A DNA stretch of 64,000 bases from Sporotomaculum syntrophicum (GCF_009932395.1 NZ_LSRS01000005.1:417390-481389), one strand, 5' to 3'; counted from the first letter of the stretch, positions 1 through 9,136 are shown. Made by a program: numbers and translations. The notes: generated by a model not told the origin, from the sequence alone.

Positions 1-597
1 AAAGCGTTCCATATCAAAGATACACTGGGTTTGGATAAACTGGGCACCGGCATTCACTTTCTTCTCCAAGCGGTCCACCCGGAATTCGAAGGGATCGGCA
101 AAGGGGTTCGCCACTGCCCCGATGAAGAACTGGGGCTCAGCTTCCTTAATAGCCTCACCACAGAAAAACACCTTTTCGTCCCGCATACGGCGTAGATTTT
201 CAATTAATTGCATGGAATCGACATCATACACGTTTTTGGCCGTGGGATGGTTGCCAAACTTCTGGTGATCGCCTGATAGGCAAAGTACATTGCGCATACC
301 CAGGCTGTAGGCGCCCAATAAATCTGACTGCATAGCAATCCGGTTGCGATCTCGGCAGGTCATCTGGATGATCGGTTCAATGCCGCTATTTAGCACATGT
401 ACACCGGCGGCTATGCTGGACATCCGCACAATTGCTGTCTGGTTGTCAGTAATATTGGTGGCGTCCACGTAATCTTGCATCATTTCGGCGTGATGGCGAA
501 TACCCTCGGCTGAAGAATGCTTGGGCGGCCCGATTTCTGCAGTTACCGTGAATTGACCGCTGTCAAGTACTTGCTGAAGTTTACTTAGGTTACTCAT
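1..597 (-). CDS. metF: Methylenetetrahydrofolate reductase MetF, 3' part missing (window edge)
   Basis: About 199 N-terminal residues are visible before the gene runs off the left edge. The protein starts MSNLSKLQQVLDSGQF, continues with the MTHFR barrel signature TAEIGPPK, then an ITDNQTA stretch and LCLSGDHQKFGNHPTAK. These match the MetF TIM barrel that reduces methylene-tetrahydrofolate to methyl-tetrahydrofolate. Its ATG overlaps the end of metV (ATGAGTAA), and the ribosome-binding site GGAGG lies inside metV, so the two are translationally coupled. MetF of this Wood-Ljungdahl type works together with the zinc/Fe-S protein MetV. Recognition is firm; the missing C-terminus prevents a length check. 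Confidence 0.93.
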   Translation of the reverse strand, partial: MSNLSKLQQVLDSGQFTVTAEIGPPKHSSAEGIRHHAEMMQDYVDATNITDNQTAIVRMSSIAAGVHVLNSGIEPIIQMTCRDRNRIAMQSDLLGAYSLGMRNVLCLSGDHQKFGNHPTAKNVYDVDSMQLIENLRRMRDEKVFFCGEAIKEAEPQFFIGAVANPFADPFEFRVDRLEKKVNAGAQFIQTQCIFDMERF

Positions 598-1264
598 CGA
601 TCATCACATCCTCCCTGATAGCCTTACGTGGCCCGCCGTCCCGTGATTTGGACCAATCCTTGATTGGCTGGATTTCCATCAGTTTATCAAGTTTGCCCAG
701 TGCCCTCATACGGTCGTAAATTAGCTGCCAGGCGCAGTCGACGTCTTTGTCTACTTCACACTTACCGTGCTGAGACCCGCCGCAGGGACCGTTTAATATG
801 CTCTTGGAGCAGCGGATGATGGGACAGATGCCGCCAGTTCGGTGTAAAATGCATTCCCCGCACAACCCGCACTTTTCTTCCCACAGGCCGTGCACCACAG
901 AACCTCCGATGAACTTGGTGTCAAGGGCCGGTACCACCCATTTATCTTTAAAACGCTCGGCTAAATATTGCACGCCAACACCGCAGGCCAGAGATACAAT
1001 GGCGTCGACATCCTTGACCAGGTTATCAATACCCACGATGTACTCGGGGTCGCACTGCCTGGTGCAGGTAAAAGTAGTGGCCTCCAGAGGATTGCTTTCC
1101 AGAGTGCGTTTAATGCGTATAGCCGAGGCCAGAACATCGGTTTCCTTTTCACCGCCGGCTAGGCAAACCGTTACGCATCCTGCACAGCCCAGGAACAACA
1201 CCTTTTTACAGTCACTTATCATTTGCGCAATTTCACTAACGGGTTTTTGTTGTGCTACTATCAT
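590..1264 (-). CDS. metV: MetV, methylenetetrahydrofolate reductase C-terminal-type partner
   Basis: The 224-residue protein matches the MTHFR_C (MetV) family found beside metF in acetogens and sulfate reducers. Visible features are an N-terminal cysteine group (LFLGCAGCVTVC), a second group CTRQCD, and a C-terminal set KCGLCGECILHRTGGICPI plus CSKSILNGPCGGS, which would hold metal or Fe-S centres. Family knowledge: MetV links MetF to its electron-donating partners. Its start overlaps the stop of the upstream mvhD copy (ATGA) and its own stop overlaps the metF start, so mvhD-metV-metF should be made together. Confidence 0.9.
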   Translation of the reverse strand: MIVAQQKPVSEIAQMISDCKKVLFLGCAGCVTVCLAGGEKETDVLASAIRIKRTLESNPLEATTFTCTRQCDPEYIVGIDNLVKDVDAIVSLACGVGVQYLAERFKDKWVVPALDTKFIGGSVVHGLWEEKCGLCGECILHRTGGICPIIRCSKSILNGPCGGSQHGKCEVDKDVDCAWQLIYDRMRALGKLDKLMEIQPIKDWSKSRDGGPRKAIREDVMIDE

Positions 1265-1713
1265 GCTGTTTGGCCACCTTCTTTCTGTGCGTTACCGGCC
1301 GCGTTTTTATTCAAGGGGCTAGGTCCGAGCTGGCGGATCCGTTCTGTCATTTCATTGGCTACCTGAGCAAATTTCGTCCCTTCTGAAGCAGGCACGTGGA
1401 AAAATTCCAGTCGTTCGCCACCTAAACCAATCTCATCGAGTATCTTTTTCACTGCCGCCACCCGCTTAATCGCGCGTACGTTACCCTTTAAAAAGTGACA
1501 ATCACCGAGATTGCAGCCGGCAATATATACTCCGTCGACACCCTTTTCAAAGGTACTCAAAATCAATCCGTGTTCAATGGTACCGGAGCATGGCATTTCC
1601 ACCACTCTGATGTTGGGAGAATACTGCAACCGCATCGAACCAGCCAGGTCTGCAGCTGTATAAGCGCAGTAGCGGCAGCAAAAAGCTACAATTTTTGGCT
1701 CAAATTCTGGCAC
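1261..1713 (-). CDS. mvhD: MvhD-like electron-transfer protein, cysteine form
   Basis: About 150 residues of the MvhD/FlxD family, the [2Fe-2S] protein that hands electrons to HdrA. Motifs run IVAFCCRYCAYTAADLAG, then VEMPCSGT, then IAGCNLGDCHFLKGN. The GTG at 1711-1713 is chosen as start because an AAGGAGG lies nine bases before it; the longer reading frame (from 1740) would put the ribosome-binding site inside the gene. The cysteine in GCNLGDCH occupies the place where the other copy in this operon (5270-5719) has UGA. It overlaps metV by four bases (ATGA). It probably docks the MetVF module to the HdrA module, which is inference. Confidence 0.85.
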   Translation of the reverse strand: MPEFEPKIVAFCCRYCAYTAADLAGSMRLQYSPNIRVVEMPCSGTIEHGLILSTFEKGVDGVYIAGCNLGDCHFLKGNVRAIKRVAAVKKILDEIGLGGERLEFFHVPASEGTKFAQVANEMTERIRQLGPSPLNKNAAGNAQKEGGQTA

Positions 1714-1727
1714 CTCAATGCACCTCC

Positions 1728-2339
1728 TTAAATAGACCATCCAGCAATTAAGCTATCCATATTTTTTAGCATGAGCTCATAGTACCCAAGGACTGTAATG
1801 GCTTTATTGGGACATTCACCCGCACAAATGCCACAGCCCTTGCACAGTACGGGATCGATTACCGCCGCGCCATTATGTATCTGGGGCGCTTCCACGGGGC
1901 ATAACCGTACGCAGGTAAGGCAGGCAGCACACTTGTTGACATCCACTAAGGCCACCAGACCCGTCGAGGGCAGGTTGTCGGACGCAGTACGCTCTTTGTC
2001 CAACTCCTGCAGGCGGCCGGCAATCTTGTCCTTGTCCCACATGCTGCGGATCGACTTGACCAGTGCGGCTATGTTAACGTTCATGGGACACTCGACAGTG
2101 CAGTGTTCGCACATGTTGCAGAACCACATGTACGGGTCGGCATATGCTGCCTCTTCCATGCCCAGCAGTACTTTGCGGATAAATTTACGGGGATCAAAGC
2201 TTTCCACAAGGTCGGTATACGGGCAACCTGCTGTGCACATGCCGCAGTTCAGACAGTTACTAAAGTCGTAGCTCTTCAGCAGTTCGGCAACTTTATCCCT
2301 AAATTTGGGGTTGAAATCGACAGCTTTCACAGCTTCCAA
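1728..2339 (-). CDS. HdrC-like protein with four Fe-S cluster motifs
   Basis: The 203-residue protein has an HdrC-type N-terminal half, with CLNCGMCTAGCPY near residue 30 and CNMCEHCTVECP near residue 75. It is followed by a ferredoxin half with CAACLTCVRLCP and CKGCGICAGECP. This predicts four [4Fe-4S] clusters in one soluble polypeptide. HdrC normally partners HdrB, but no HdrB (CCG-domain) gene is present in this operon, so here it more likely wires the flavoprotein/HdrA module to MvhD and MetV. Its gene follows a 117-base gap containing a perfect hairpin. GGGAGGG precedes the ATG. Confidence 0.85.
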   Translation of the reverse strand: MEAVKAVDFNPKFRDKVAELLKSYDFSNCLNCGMCTAGCPYTDLVESFDPRKFIRKVLLGMEEAAYADPYMWFCNMCEHCTVECPMNVNIAALVKSIRSMWDKDKIAGRLQELDKERTASDNLPSTGLVALVDVNKCAACLTCVRLCPVEAPQIHNGAAVIDPVLCKGCGICAGECPNKAITVLGYYELMLKNMDSLIAGWSI

Positions 2340-2395
2340 TTTTGACCCTCCCCTCTTAATCTTACATACGAAATAGCAAGTGGTTATCTGTTGAA

Positions 2396-2425
2396 GCGTC
2401 TCTTTAATAACAACTAAAGAGACGC
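2396..2425 (-). other. Perfect intra-operon hairpin between the flavoprotein and HdrC-like genes
   Basis: An 11-bp perfect stem (GCGTCTCTTTA with TAAAGAGACGC) closes an eight-base loop in the only sizeable gap of the operon. No T-run follows on the - strand, so it is not a typical terminator. It may be an mRNA processing or stability element, or a partial attenuator separating upstream and downstream parts. That role is inference. Confidence 0.6.
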
Positions 2426-2456
2426 CAATTTATATTAATTGAACTTAATTAGCTGC

Positions 2457-3296
2457 TTAATATTCACCGGGCAGTTCATTGAGTTGGGCTTTAGTAAATA
2501 CCGGGCCATCCTTACAGACGTATTTGCCACCAACATTACATCTGCCGCACATGCCAATGCCGCATTTCATGCGGTTTTCCAGGGACATAATGATTCTTTC
2601 GTCCGGAAAACCGAGCTTTTCCAACACAGGCATGGTAAATTTAATCATTACCGGCGGTCCACATACAATAGCATAGGTATTTTCGGAACTGGGGGCTACC
2701 TCCTCGGTAACGGAGGGGATAAAGCCTACCCGGCCATTCCAGCCGTCCACCGCGCTGTCAATGGTGGTTACTAAGTTAATGTTTGGATTCTGTTCCCAGG
2801 CAGCCAGCTCTTCTTTATATAGTAGCAAACCGGGATTTCTGGCCCCGTAAATCACGGTGATGTCTCCATAATCACCACGATGCTCGGGCTGCAGCATATA
2901 GGTAGCCAGCGAGCGCAAAGTAGTAAACGCGAAACCACCGCCAATAATAACCACATTTTTACCCTTAAGTTCATCAACCGGGTAGTAGTTACCCAGAGGT
3001 CCGCGCACACCAACCATGTTTCCCTCTTCCATCATGTGAAGAGCAGTAGAAACAACACCCACTTTAGCAATGGAGAATTTTAGAAAACCAGGCTCAGTTG
3101 GAGAAGAAGCCATGCCGAAAGGCGCTTCTCCTTTACCAAATACACACAGCTCGGCAAACTGCCCCGGCATGTACGGAAAACTCTTTTCGTCTTCCTCACT
3201 TAAAAACTGCAGGGTAAAGGTGTGGATGAGCTTATCTTCAGTTTCAGTAAAGTTTTTCACCAGTTTCATAGGTAGCGGTAGATATGGATTTTTCAT
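2457..3296 (-). CDS. FAD/NAD(P)-binding oxidoreductase, FNR type (FlxA / sulfhydrogenase gamma-like)
   Basis: The 279-residue protein belongs to the ferredoxin-NADP reductase family. It has an FAD-binding barrel (MPGQFAELCVFGKGEAPF), an NAD(P)-binding half beginning VVIIGGGFAFTTLRSL, and a C-terminal [2Fe-2S] ligand set CGIGMCGRCNVGGKYVC. This is the architecture of FlxA and of the gamma subunit of sulfhydrogenases, which exchange electrons with NAD(P)H. Its start overlaps the stop of the preceding gene (TAATG). In this operon it is the likely NAD(P)H entry or exit point for HdrA, which is inference from context. Confidence 0.87.
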   Translation of the reverse strand: MKNPYLPLPMKLVKNFTETEDKLIHTFTLQFLSEEDEKSFPYMPGQFAELCVFGKGEAPFGMASSPTEPGFLKFSIAKVGVVSTALHMMEEGNMVGVRGPLGNYYPVDELKGKNVVIIGGGFAFTTLRSLATYMLQPEHRGDYGDITVIYGARNPGLLLYKEELAAWEQNPNINLVTTIDSAVDGWNGRVGFIPSVTEEVAPSSENTYAIVCGPPVMIKFTMPVLEKLGFPDERIIMSLENRMKCGIGMCGRCNVGGKYVCKDGPVFTKAQLNELPGEY

Positions 3297-4324
3297 TAGC
3301 TATCCAACCTCGCTTCCGAGCCCCGAACATCTTCAAGGACTGCCCTGATGTCCAAATTAACGGGGCAATTATTAATGCACCTGCCGCAACCAACGCAGGC
3401 GATTTCATTGAAGTTATCAACGAAATATTTAAACTTATGCATGATTCTTTGGCGATAGCGTTCTTTATTGCTGGTCCGTGGGTTGTGGCCGGAACCGTGC
3501 AAGGTGAAAATCGGGAAAGCGCAGGAATCCCAGTTGCGCACCCGGCATCCATTGCAGTCCTTGGCGTCGTCCACTATGTCGAAGCAGTGGCAGGTTGGGC
3601 ACAGGTAGGTGCAGGCACCACAGCCCAGGCATTTTTCGTGAATTCTATCCCAGATGGGCCAATAAAAGTTAGTATCCAGCTTCTCTTTGAGGCCGTCGGT
3701 ATTCACCTGGCAAGTTATCGTGGCGGTTTCCTTTATCTTAGCGGCGGCAGCCTTGTCTGCATCCGTAGCAGCGGCCAAACCAGCCTGTTCAGCCAGTGAC
3801 TTGCCTTTGTCCGATACCACTTCCACTACGTAAGCATCACCTATATCCACCAGCAGTAAATCCAGGCCTTTGGTGTCAAAAGGACTGCCGTTTACCGAGG
3901 TGCAAAAGCAGGTGCTAAGGGGGGTGTTGCAGCCGATGCCGATCATGATGGTATTGGCCCGTTTGGTTAAGTAATAAGGATCCTGGAATTTATCGTTATC
4001 AAATACATTGTCCAGCAAAACAAGACTTCTGGCATCGCAGGGGCGGACGCCGAAAATGACTTTTTTCTGTTCATCAAGGACCTCTTCTACCTTGACACCT
4101 TCCTCGGTAGCGTTGTAGCTGAACAGTTTTTCCGACTGTGGGAAAAATATTTCTTTGGCCGGAAGTTTGGTATTAGCAGCTGTCAAATCAGCGTTGGTGC
4201 CGGAACTAATTGGTTTGAATAGAGTGAAAGAGCCTTCTTGCACAGGGGCAAAAACTTGATATTCGCTAATTAATTTATCCAGGAAGCCGGGTATGTCTTT
4301 TTTGCTAATTATCATCAGTTTCAC
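3296..4324 (-). CDS. 4Fe-4S dicluster protein (FlxB / AsrA / sulfhydrogenase beta-like)
   Basis: This 342-residue protein resembles the beta subunit of sulfhydrogenases and AsrA of anaerobic sulfite reductase. The N-terminal two thirds carry the family's VIFGVRPCDARSL and IGIGCNTPLSTCFCTSVNGSPF segments. The C-terminus has two [4Fe-4S] motifs, CLGCGACTYLCPTCHCFD near residue 233 and CVGCGRCINNCPVNLDI near residue 315. Family members pass electrons between an FNR-type flavoprotein and a partner redox enzyme. It sits one base from its upstream neighbour and overlaps the flavoprotein gene downstream, as in flx operons. Confidence 0.85.
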   Translation of the reverse strand: MKLMIISKKDIPGFLDKLISEYQVFAPVQEGSFTLFKPISSGTNADLTAANTKLPAKEIFFPQSEKLFSYNATEEGVKVEEVLDEQKKVIFGVRPCDARSLVLLDNVFDNDKFQDPYYLTKRANTIMIGIGCNTPLSTCFCTSVNGSPFDTKGLDLLLVDIGDAYVVEVVSDKGKSLAEQAGLAAATDADKAAAAKIKETATITCQVNTDGLKEKLDTNFYWPIWDRIHEKCLGCGACTYLCPTCHCFDIVDDAKDCNGCRVRNWDSCAFPIFTLHGSGHNPRTSNKERYRQRIMHKFKYFVDNFNEIACVGCGRCINNCPVNLDIRAVLEDVRGSEARLDS

Positions 4325-4325
4325 C

Positions 4326-5282
4326 TCATTCCTTCAACAAGAAAGCTTCTGGATCGTCGTTGGTAAATGTAGCCAGAACCGGCTTATCTTCAAGGTTAAC
4401 CCCGGCCTCGGCGTTAAACAGCTCTTTAACGTCTTTAACCGTTTTACGGGTTAACAGGCGCAGGTTAATGCCCATTGGGCAGGCCCGCTCACAAGCACCA
4501 CAATCAACACAGCGTCCGGCTAAGTGGAACACTCTGACTACTTGGAAGAGAATGTTATCCTCTACATTATAAGCACTCTTACCGATCCATTCCGGCTGGT
4601 TGCAGTCTACAAAACACTCTTCGCAGTAGCACATGGGGCAAGCGTTCCGGCAGGCATAGCACCTGATACATTTGCTGAATTCACTGTTCATAAAGGCCCT
4701 GCGCTCTGCGGTGGTTTTTGCTTCAAATGCTTTAATTTCGTTAAAATCAGCAGCTTCCTTCTCGGGCAGCAATTCACCGATTAGCTCATCATAAATTACC
4801 GGGTTACCATAACTACAATCCCGGCAGGAATTGTGCAGCAGGTCGGCTACCTTGGCGGTTACGCTGCTGTTATTGCCTTTTATAACCAAGGTATCACCGT
4901 TTTCTTCGATGGCCAAAACCTCCTGGCCACTCAGCAGTTCAGCTACTTTTCTGCGGTCAATCATACCCCTGCAGGGCACCCCAATGATATAAAGATTGTC
5001 CCGGTTAAGCTGGTTTTCCTTAATCAAGGCCACAATAGACCGCACGTCGCAGCCCTTGGCCACTACAGCTACTTTACCTGGTTTTTTACGCAAGTAATTG
5101 GCCAGGTTATTTTCACAGTCCAGATTCCAGGTCAGTTGATCAGCTTCTTCGGGGGTCCTAGCAAAAAACGGTGTGCCGCGTAGCGGGAGACTGCCTTCGG
5201 TAAAGCCGACCACCAGGTCAACCTTCTTTTCGGTCAGCAGCTTTTTAGCGGCACCTTTGATTTGCTCGGCTAGCTTTGACAT
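4326..5282 (-). CDS. FrhB/FdhB-like iron-sulfur flavoprotein (FlxC-like)
   Basis: About 318 residues. The N-terminal part has the coenzyme-F420 hydrogenase/dehydrogenase beta-like features VAVVAKGCDVRSIV and IIGVPCRGMID. The C-terminal half carries ferredoxin motifs CIRCYACRNACPMCYCEECF and CVDCGACERACPMGI. The ATG at 5282 is preferred over an upstream codon because GCGGGGTG lies at usable distance; it overlaps the end of the selenoprotein mvhD by 13 bases. Related proteins occur with HdrA in Flx-type and formate- or F420-linked complexes. The exact electron carrier cannot be read from sequence. Confidence 0.8.
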   Translation of the reverse strand: MSKLAEQIKGAAKKLLTEKKVDLVVGFTEGSLPLRGTPFFARTPEEADQLTWNLDCENNLANYLRKKPGKVAVVAKGCDVRSIVALIKENQLNRDNLYIIGVPCRGMIDRRKVAELLSGQEVLAIEENGDTLVIKGNNSSVTAKVADLLHNSCRDCSYGNPVIYDELIGELLPEKEAADFNEIKAFEAKTTAERRAFMNSEFSKCIRCYACRNACPMCYCEECFVDCNQPEWIGKSAYNVEDNILFQVVRVFHLAGRCVDCGACERACPMGINLRLLTRKTVKDVKELFNAEAGVNLEDKPVLATFTNDDPEAFLLKE

Positions 5283-5719
5283 CCGCAACACCCCGCTTTA
5301 CTATCAGTTAGGCCCTTGTTGGGACCAAGTTTTTTTGTATTTTCCGTGACTTTTTTGACAATCTCAGCAAAACGACCACCTTCGGCCGCGGATACCCAGG
5401 TAAAGTTAACCCGGCCTTCATCATAGCCGACATACTCCAGTAATTCTTTTAATAAAGCAAATTTCCTGCGGGCTACCACGTTGCCACTTACATAGTGGCA
5501 GTCACCGGGGTGTCACCCGGAGGTCAGCACTGCATCTGCTCCGAGCCGAAGTGCTTTTATAATAAATAAAGGGTTGATCCTTCCGGAACAAGGTACACGT
5601 ATCACCCGGATATTGGGCGGGTACTGGATACGACCTATACCGGCCAGGTCTGCACCGGCATAACTACACCAGTTGCATAAGAATGCTACAATTTTAGGTT
5701 CATATTCCATGATATCCAT
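5270..5719 (-). CDS. mvhD: MvhD-like protein, selenocysteine form (UGA read through at 5513-5515)
   Basis: Two adjacent frames, 68 codons before a TGA and the stretch after it, form one continuous MvhD protein of 149 residues. Reading the TGA as Sec gives [17 protein letters not shown], exactly where MvhD proteins have SGCHPGDCHY; the second copy in this operon has Cys there. Upstream motifs [18 protein letters not shown] and VPCSGRI are intact. A SECIS-like hairpin follows the TGA, and a tRNA-Sec gene is present at 27566-27664. Sec-containing MvhD/VhuD proteins are known in other anaerobes. It lies 13 bases after hdrA. The ATG at 5719 is close to its GGGAGGG; the ATG three codons later is an alternative. 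Confidence 0.9.
5482..5515 (-). promoter_or_regulatory. SECIS-like element and Sec UGA of mvhD
   Basis: The UGA is at 5513-5515. A perfect 7-bp stem, TGCCACT paired with AGTGGCA, begins 13 bases downstream and closes a five-base loop ATGTA that contains the GU typical of bacterial SECIS loops. Its spacing from the UGA is like that of E. coli fdhF. This is the expected binding site for SelB. Confidence 0.8.
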
Positions 5720-5732
5720 TTCCCTCCCCCAT

Positions 5733-8700
5733 CTATAGCGCGTCTAACATAGCGACTAATTGTTGGTTGGTACAGCCCTTGATGTTGATGGCTCCGCAGC
5801 GGCAAGAGGATGCACAGGCACCGCATCCTTTACACAGGGCATCGTTAACCACGGCCACTCTTTGTTCCGGGTCAACCTGTACAGCCTTGGCCGGGCAAAC
5901 ATTTTCACATTCGCCACAGCCTGTACACTTATTTTTGTTAACAAAAGCGCTCTTGCCTTCCACCGTAATGGTGTTCTTAGCCAGCACAGTACAGGCACGT
6001 CCCACAGCAGCCTTAGCCTGGTTGACATTCTCCTCCAAGTTTTTGGGCCCATGGGCTAAGCCGCACATAAATACGCCGTCAGTACCAAAATCAACCGGGC
6101 GCAGCTTCATATGCGCTTCCAGGAAGAAACCATCCTGATTCAAAGGCACTTTATAGAATTGGCTCAACTTGCTGTTGTTTTCCCTAGGCGACATAACAGC
6201 GGAAGCAAGTGCGACTAAATCTGCCTCTATTTCTATGGGTATGCCCAGCACATGGTCGGTTACCGTAACCTTCAAACCGTTGTCGGCTGCTTCTACGACC
6301 GGTTTATTATCCAATTCATAGCGAATAAAGATAATCCCCTTCCTACGGGCTTCGGTGTAAAGTTCTTCATAGAAAGCATAAGTTCTGATATCCCGGTATA
6401 ACACGTAAACATTGGCCTCGGGATTGGCTTCCTTGACCAGCAGCGCTTGTTTAATGGATTTGGTGCAGCATATTCTGCTGCAGTAAGGGCGCTCGGGCTC
6501 ACGACTACCGACACACTGAATAAAGACAATATTTTTAGCGTCTCGAACCTTGTTATCAACCTCGGCCAGTAAAGCTTCCATTTCCAGGAGCGTTATAACC
6601 CGGTCGTTTTGCCCGTACAGGTATTCAGTAGGCTTGTATTCATCAGCACCGGTAGCAATAATCGTTACACCATGCTTGAGTACTTCGCCGCTACTGATGG
6701 TAGTTTCAAAGTTGCCCACAAAACCATGTACGTCGGATATTTCAACACCGGTATAGACGGTGATTTTCTCATCAGTGGTAACTTGATTAATTAAATTGCT
6801 AACAAAAGCCGGTATATCTTCGCCGTTCATTCCATAGCGAATACGGTTGGCCGTGCCTCCTAGTACGTCTGCCTTCTCCACCAGGAATACTTTATATCCT
6901 TGTTTTGATAAGTTTACTGCACTGGTCATGCCGGACACACCGCCGCCTATTACCAGGGCGTCGTGATTCATGTCCAAGCTAACCGAACTAATCGGTTCCA
7001 GAAGGGCAGCCCGGTAGACAGCCATCTTCACTAAATCCTTGGCTTTTTCAGTGGCTTTTTCGGGCTCATGCATGTGCACCCAGGAACACTGGTCGCGGAT
7101 ATTGGTCATTTCAAACAAATTCGGGTTGAGCCCCGCTTCTTTTAATGTCTCCTGGAACATGGGCTCGTGGGTCCGGGGACTGCAGGAAGCCACAATTACT
7201 CTGTTCAGGTTATGCTCACGGATGGCATCTTTAATTTGAGCTGATGTATCCTGTGAGCAGGTGTACAGGTTATCAGTTGCAAAAACTACGGTTGGTAGTG
7301 TTCTGGCGTATTCAGCAACTGATGGTACATTGACCACGCTGCCAATATTTATGCCACAATGGCACACAAATACACCGGTGCGTACAATTTCACCGGCCAC
7401 GTCTATTTCAGACGGGTATTCTTTAATTTTTGTCAGAGTGCTGCGCACCTCTGCCAAACCGGCTGCCGAATCCGCTGCTGCGGCGCTGGCCTGCATGACG
7501 GTTTCTGGAATGTCCCTGGGGCTGCTGAAGGCGCCTGCCACAAAAATACCCGGTCTATTGGTGCCTACACCGGTTAAGGGGGCGCTCTGGCAGAAATTAT
7601 ACTTATTTAATTTTATACCCAGTTTACCGGCTAGCTCTATCATATCGGCAGGCGGGTCCAGCCCGATGGATAATACGGCCAAATCGAAGTCTTCGTAAGT
7701 GATGTTGCCAGCATCGTCGGCATATCTAATACGACAATTACCGCTACCGTCTCCGGCTTCGACAATTTCGTAAACCCTGGAACGAATAAACCGGACACCT
7801 ACTTCATGTTCAGCTTTATGATAATATTGCTCAAAATCTTTACCATATGTGCGCATATCCATAAAGAAAATAGCTGTTTCTAAGGGGTAAGGGGAGTGCT
7901 CTTTGGCAATTTCGGCTTCTTTAATGGCGTACATGCAGCATACCGAAGAGCAGTATCCGCGATCGATGCGGCAGTTACGGGAACCAACACATTGAATCCA
8001 GGCGATCTTATGGGGTTCCTTGCCGTCGGAAGGGCGTTGCAAATGCCCGCCAAAGGGTCCGGAAGCACTTAGGAGACGCTCAAATTCCATGCTGGTGACC
8101 ACGTTGGGGTGTTTGCCGTAGCCATAGTAGGCTAGCTGGCTAGAGTCAAATTTTTCAAACCCTGGGCAGAGGATAACCGAACCTACTTCAATTTCCATGA
8201 TTTGGTCGGTCATGGTATGGTCGATGGCACCAGCCTGGCAAGCTTGTAAGCATTTGCCACAGGCCTTGGGCTTTTTCATTCTTAGACATTTGGTAGGGTC
8301 AATAGCATATGCATTAGGAAAGGCTTGAGCATATAGCTTATAGATGGCCTTGCGATTGTTTAACCTCTGATTAAACTCGTCAGGCACTTTAACAGGGCAT
8401 TGCTCGGAACAGGAACCACAACCGGTGCATTTGGTTGGGTCAACGTAACGTGCCTTCTGCTTAAGGGTGACTTTGAAATTACCTGGCTCGCCTTGAATGT
8501 CCAATACTTCGGTATTGGTAATGGTGTTAACATTCAAGTGTCTCCCACAGTCAACTAGCTTGGGAGACAGGATGCACATCGAGCAATCGTTGGTGGGGAA
8601 AGTTTTGTCCAGTGCAGGCATGATACCACCAATGGCGGAATTTTTCTCTACTAGGTATACATAATACCCTGATTCCGCTAAATCAAGCGATGCCTGAATA

Positions 8701-8771
8701 CCGGCAATACCTGAGCCAACTACCAGTACAGCACCAACCTTTGCAGGTTTCTCACTCATTTGAAGCATCAC
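5733..8771 (-). CDS. hdrA: HdrA-like flavin/Fe-S protein, long two-flavin-domain form
   Basis: At 1012 residues this is longer than a single HdrA (about 650). It holds two flavin/thioredoxin-reductase-like halves: [17 protein letters not shown] near residue 18 and [17 protein letters not shown] near residue 605. Between them are [12 protein letters not shown], the HdrA signature [13 protein letters not shown] and [10 protein letters not shown]. The C-terminus carries two ferredoxin motifs, [12 protein letters not shown] and [11 protein letters not shown]. HdrA is the bifurcating subunit of heterodisulfide-reductase-type complexes. It is the first gene of the operon. The ATG at 8757-8759 (MSEKPAKVG) is an alternative start; neither has a strong ribosome-binding site. 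Confidence 0.9.
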   Translation of the reverse strand: MMLQMSEKPAKVGAVLVVGSGIAGIQASLDLAESGYYVYLVEKNSAIGGIMPALDKTFPTNDCSMCILSPKLVDCGRHLNVNTITNTEVLDIQGEPGNFKVTLKQKARYVDPTKCTGCGSCSEQCPVKVPDEFNQRLNNRKAIYKLYAQAFPNAYAIDPTKCLRMKKPKACGKCLQACQAGAIDHTMTDQIMEIEVGSVILCPGFEKFDSSQLAYYGYGKHPNVVTSMEFERLLSASGPFGGHLQRPSDGKEPHKIAWIQCVGSRNCRIDRGYCSSVCCMYAIKEAEIAKEHSPYPLETAIFFMDMRTYGKDFEQYYHKAEHEVGVRFIRSRVYEIVEAGDGSGNCRIRYADDAGNITYEDFDLAVLSIGLDPPADMIELAGKLGIKLNKYNFCQSAPLTGVGTNRPGIFVAGAFSSPRDIPETVMQASAAAADSAAGLAEVRSTLTKIKEYPSEIDVAGEIVRTGVFVCHCGINIGSVVNVPSVAEYARTLPTVVFATDNLYTCSQDTSAQIKDAIREHNLNRVIVASCSPRTHEPMFQETLKEAGLNPNLFEMTNIRDQCSWVHMHEPEKATEKAKDLVKMAVYRAALLEPISSVSLDMNHDALVIGGGVSGMTSAVNLSKQGYKVFLVEKADVLGGTANRIRYGMNGEDIPAFVSNLINQVTTDEKITVYTGVEISDVHGFVGNFETTISSGEVLKHGVTIIATGADEYKPTEYLYGQNDRVITLLEMEALLAEVDNKVRDAKNIVFIQCVGSREPERPYCSRICCTKSIKQALLVKEANPEANVYVLYRDIRTYAFYEELYTEARRKGIIFIRYELDNKPVVEAADNGLKVTVTDHVLGIPIEIEADLVALASAVMSPRENNSKLSQFYKVPLNQDGFFLEAHMKLRPVDFGTDGVFMCGLAHGPKNLEENVNQAKAAVGRACTVLAKNTITVEGKSAFVNKNKCTGCGECENVCPAKAVQVDPEQRVAVVNDALCKGCGACASSCRCGAINIKGCTNQQLVAMLDAL

Positions 8772-9029
8772 ATCCGTTCTCTACTAGATTAGACGTCATA
8801 GCATAACAATATAAACTTGCGCCAGGGCTAAAAAACAGTAATAAACAAACCAGATTACCTGTAAGGGTTATCCAGTTCATATGTAATCCCGGTAATTTAT
8901 GTTGATTATGCTAGTTGATTAATCTATTAAGGCAATCATTGGTTGGCTAGGAAATGTAATACTATGGCGAATAAACGCAAAATAGCTAAATTATTGTAAC
9001 AATTACCGAGATTTTGTCTATATACCCAT

Positions 9030-9058
9030 AGTATAATGTTTACAACTTTGACTGTCAA
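9030..9058 (-). promoter_or_regulatory. Promoter of the hdrA-metF operon
   Basis: On the - strand TTGACA (9053-9058) and TATACT (9030-9035) are separated by exactly 17 bases, a near-consensus vegetative promoter. It leaves an untranslated leader of about 250 bases before hdrA. The near-palindrome ATTGTTACAAT lies in the early leader (around 8994-9004) and could be an operator, but no family can be named. Confidence 0.75.
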
Positions 9059-9106
9059 ATTATTTTATTAGTAGAATACTGCGGATGTCAAGTAATACTA
9101 ATTCTA

Positions 9107-9136
9107 GAAAAGACGGTTAATAATTACCGTCTTTTC
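9107..9136. terminator. Strong hairpin in the intergenic region upstream of hdrA
   Basis: An 11-bp perfect stem, GAAAAGACGGT with ACCGTCTTTTC, closes an eight-base AT loop. It is flanked by A/T-rich sequence and would work in both directions. No intact gene ends here; it may belong to the decayed cooC region to its right. Confidence 0.5.

Noticed and set aside
3284..3799. 171-codon + strand frame
   Set aside because: Runs antisense through the dicluster Fe-S gene, with no ribosome-binding site and no motif.
8752..8880. 42-codon frame in the hdrA leader starting MNWITLTGNL and overlapping the hdrA start
   Set aside because: No ribosome-binding site and unremarkable codon content; more likely chance in an A/T-rich leader.
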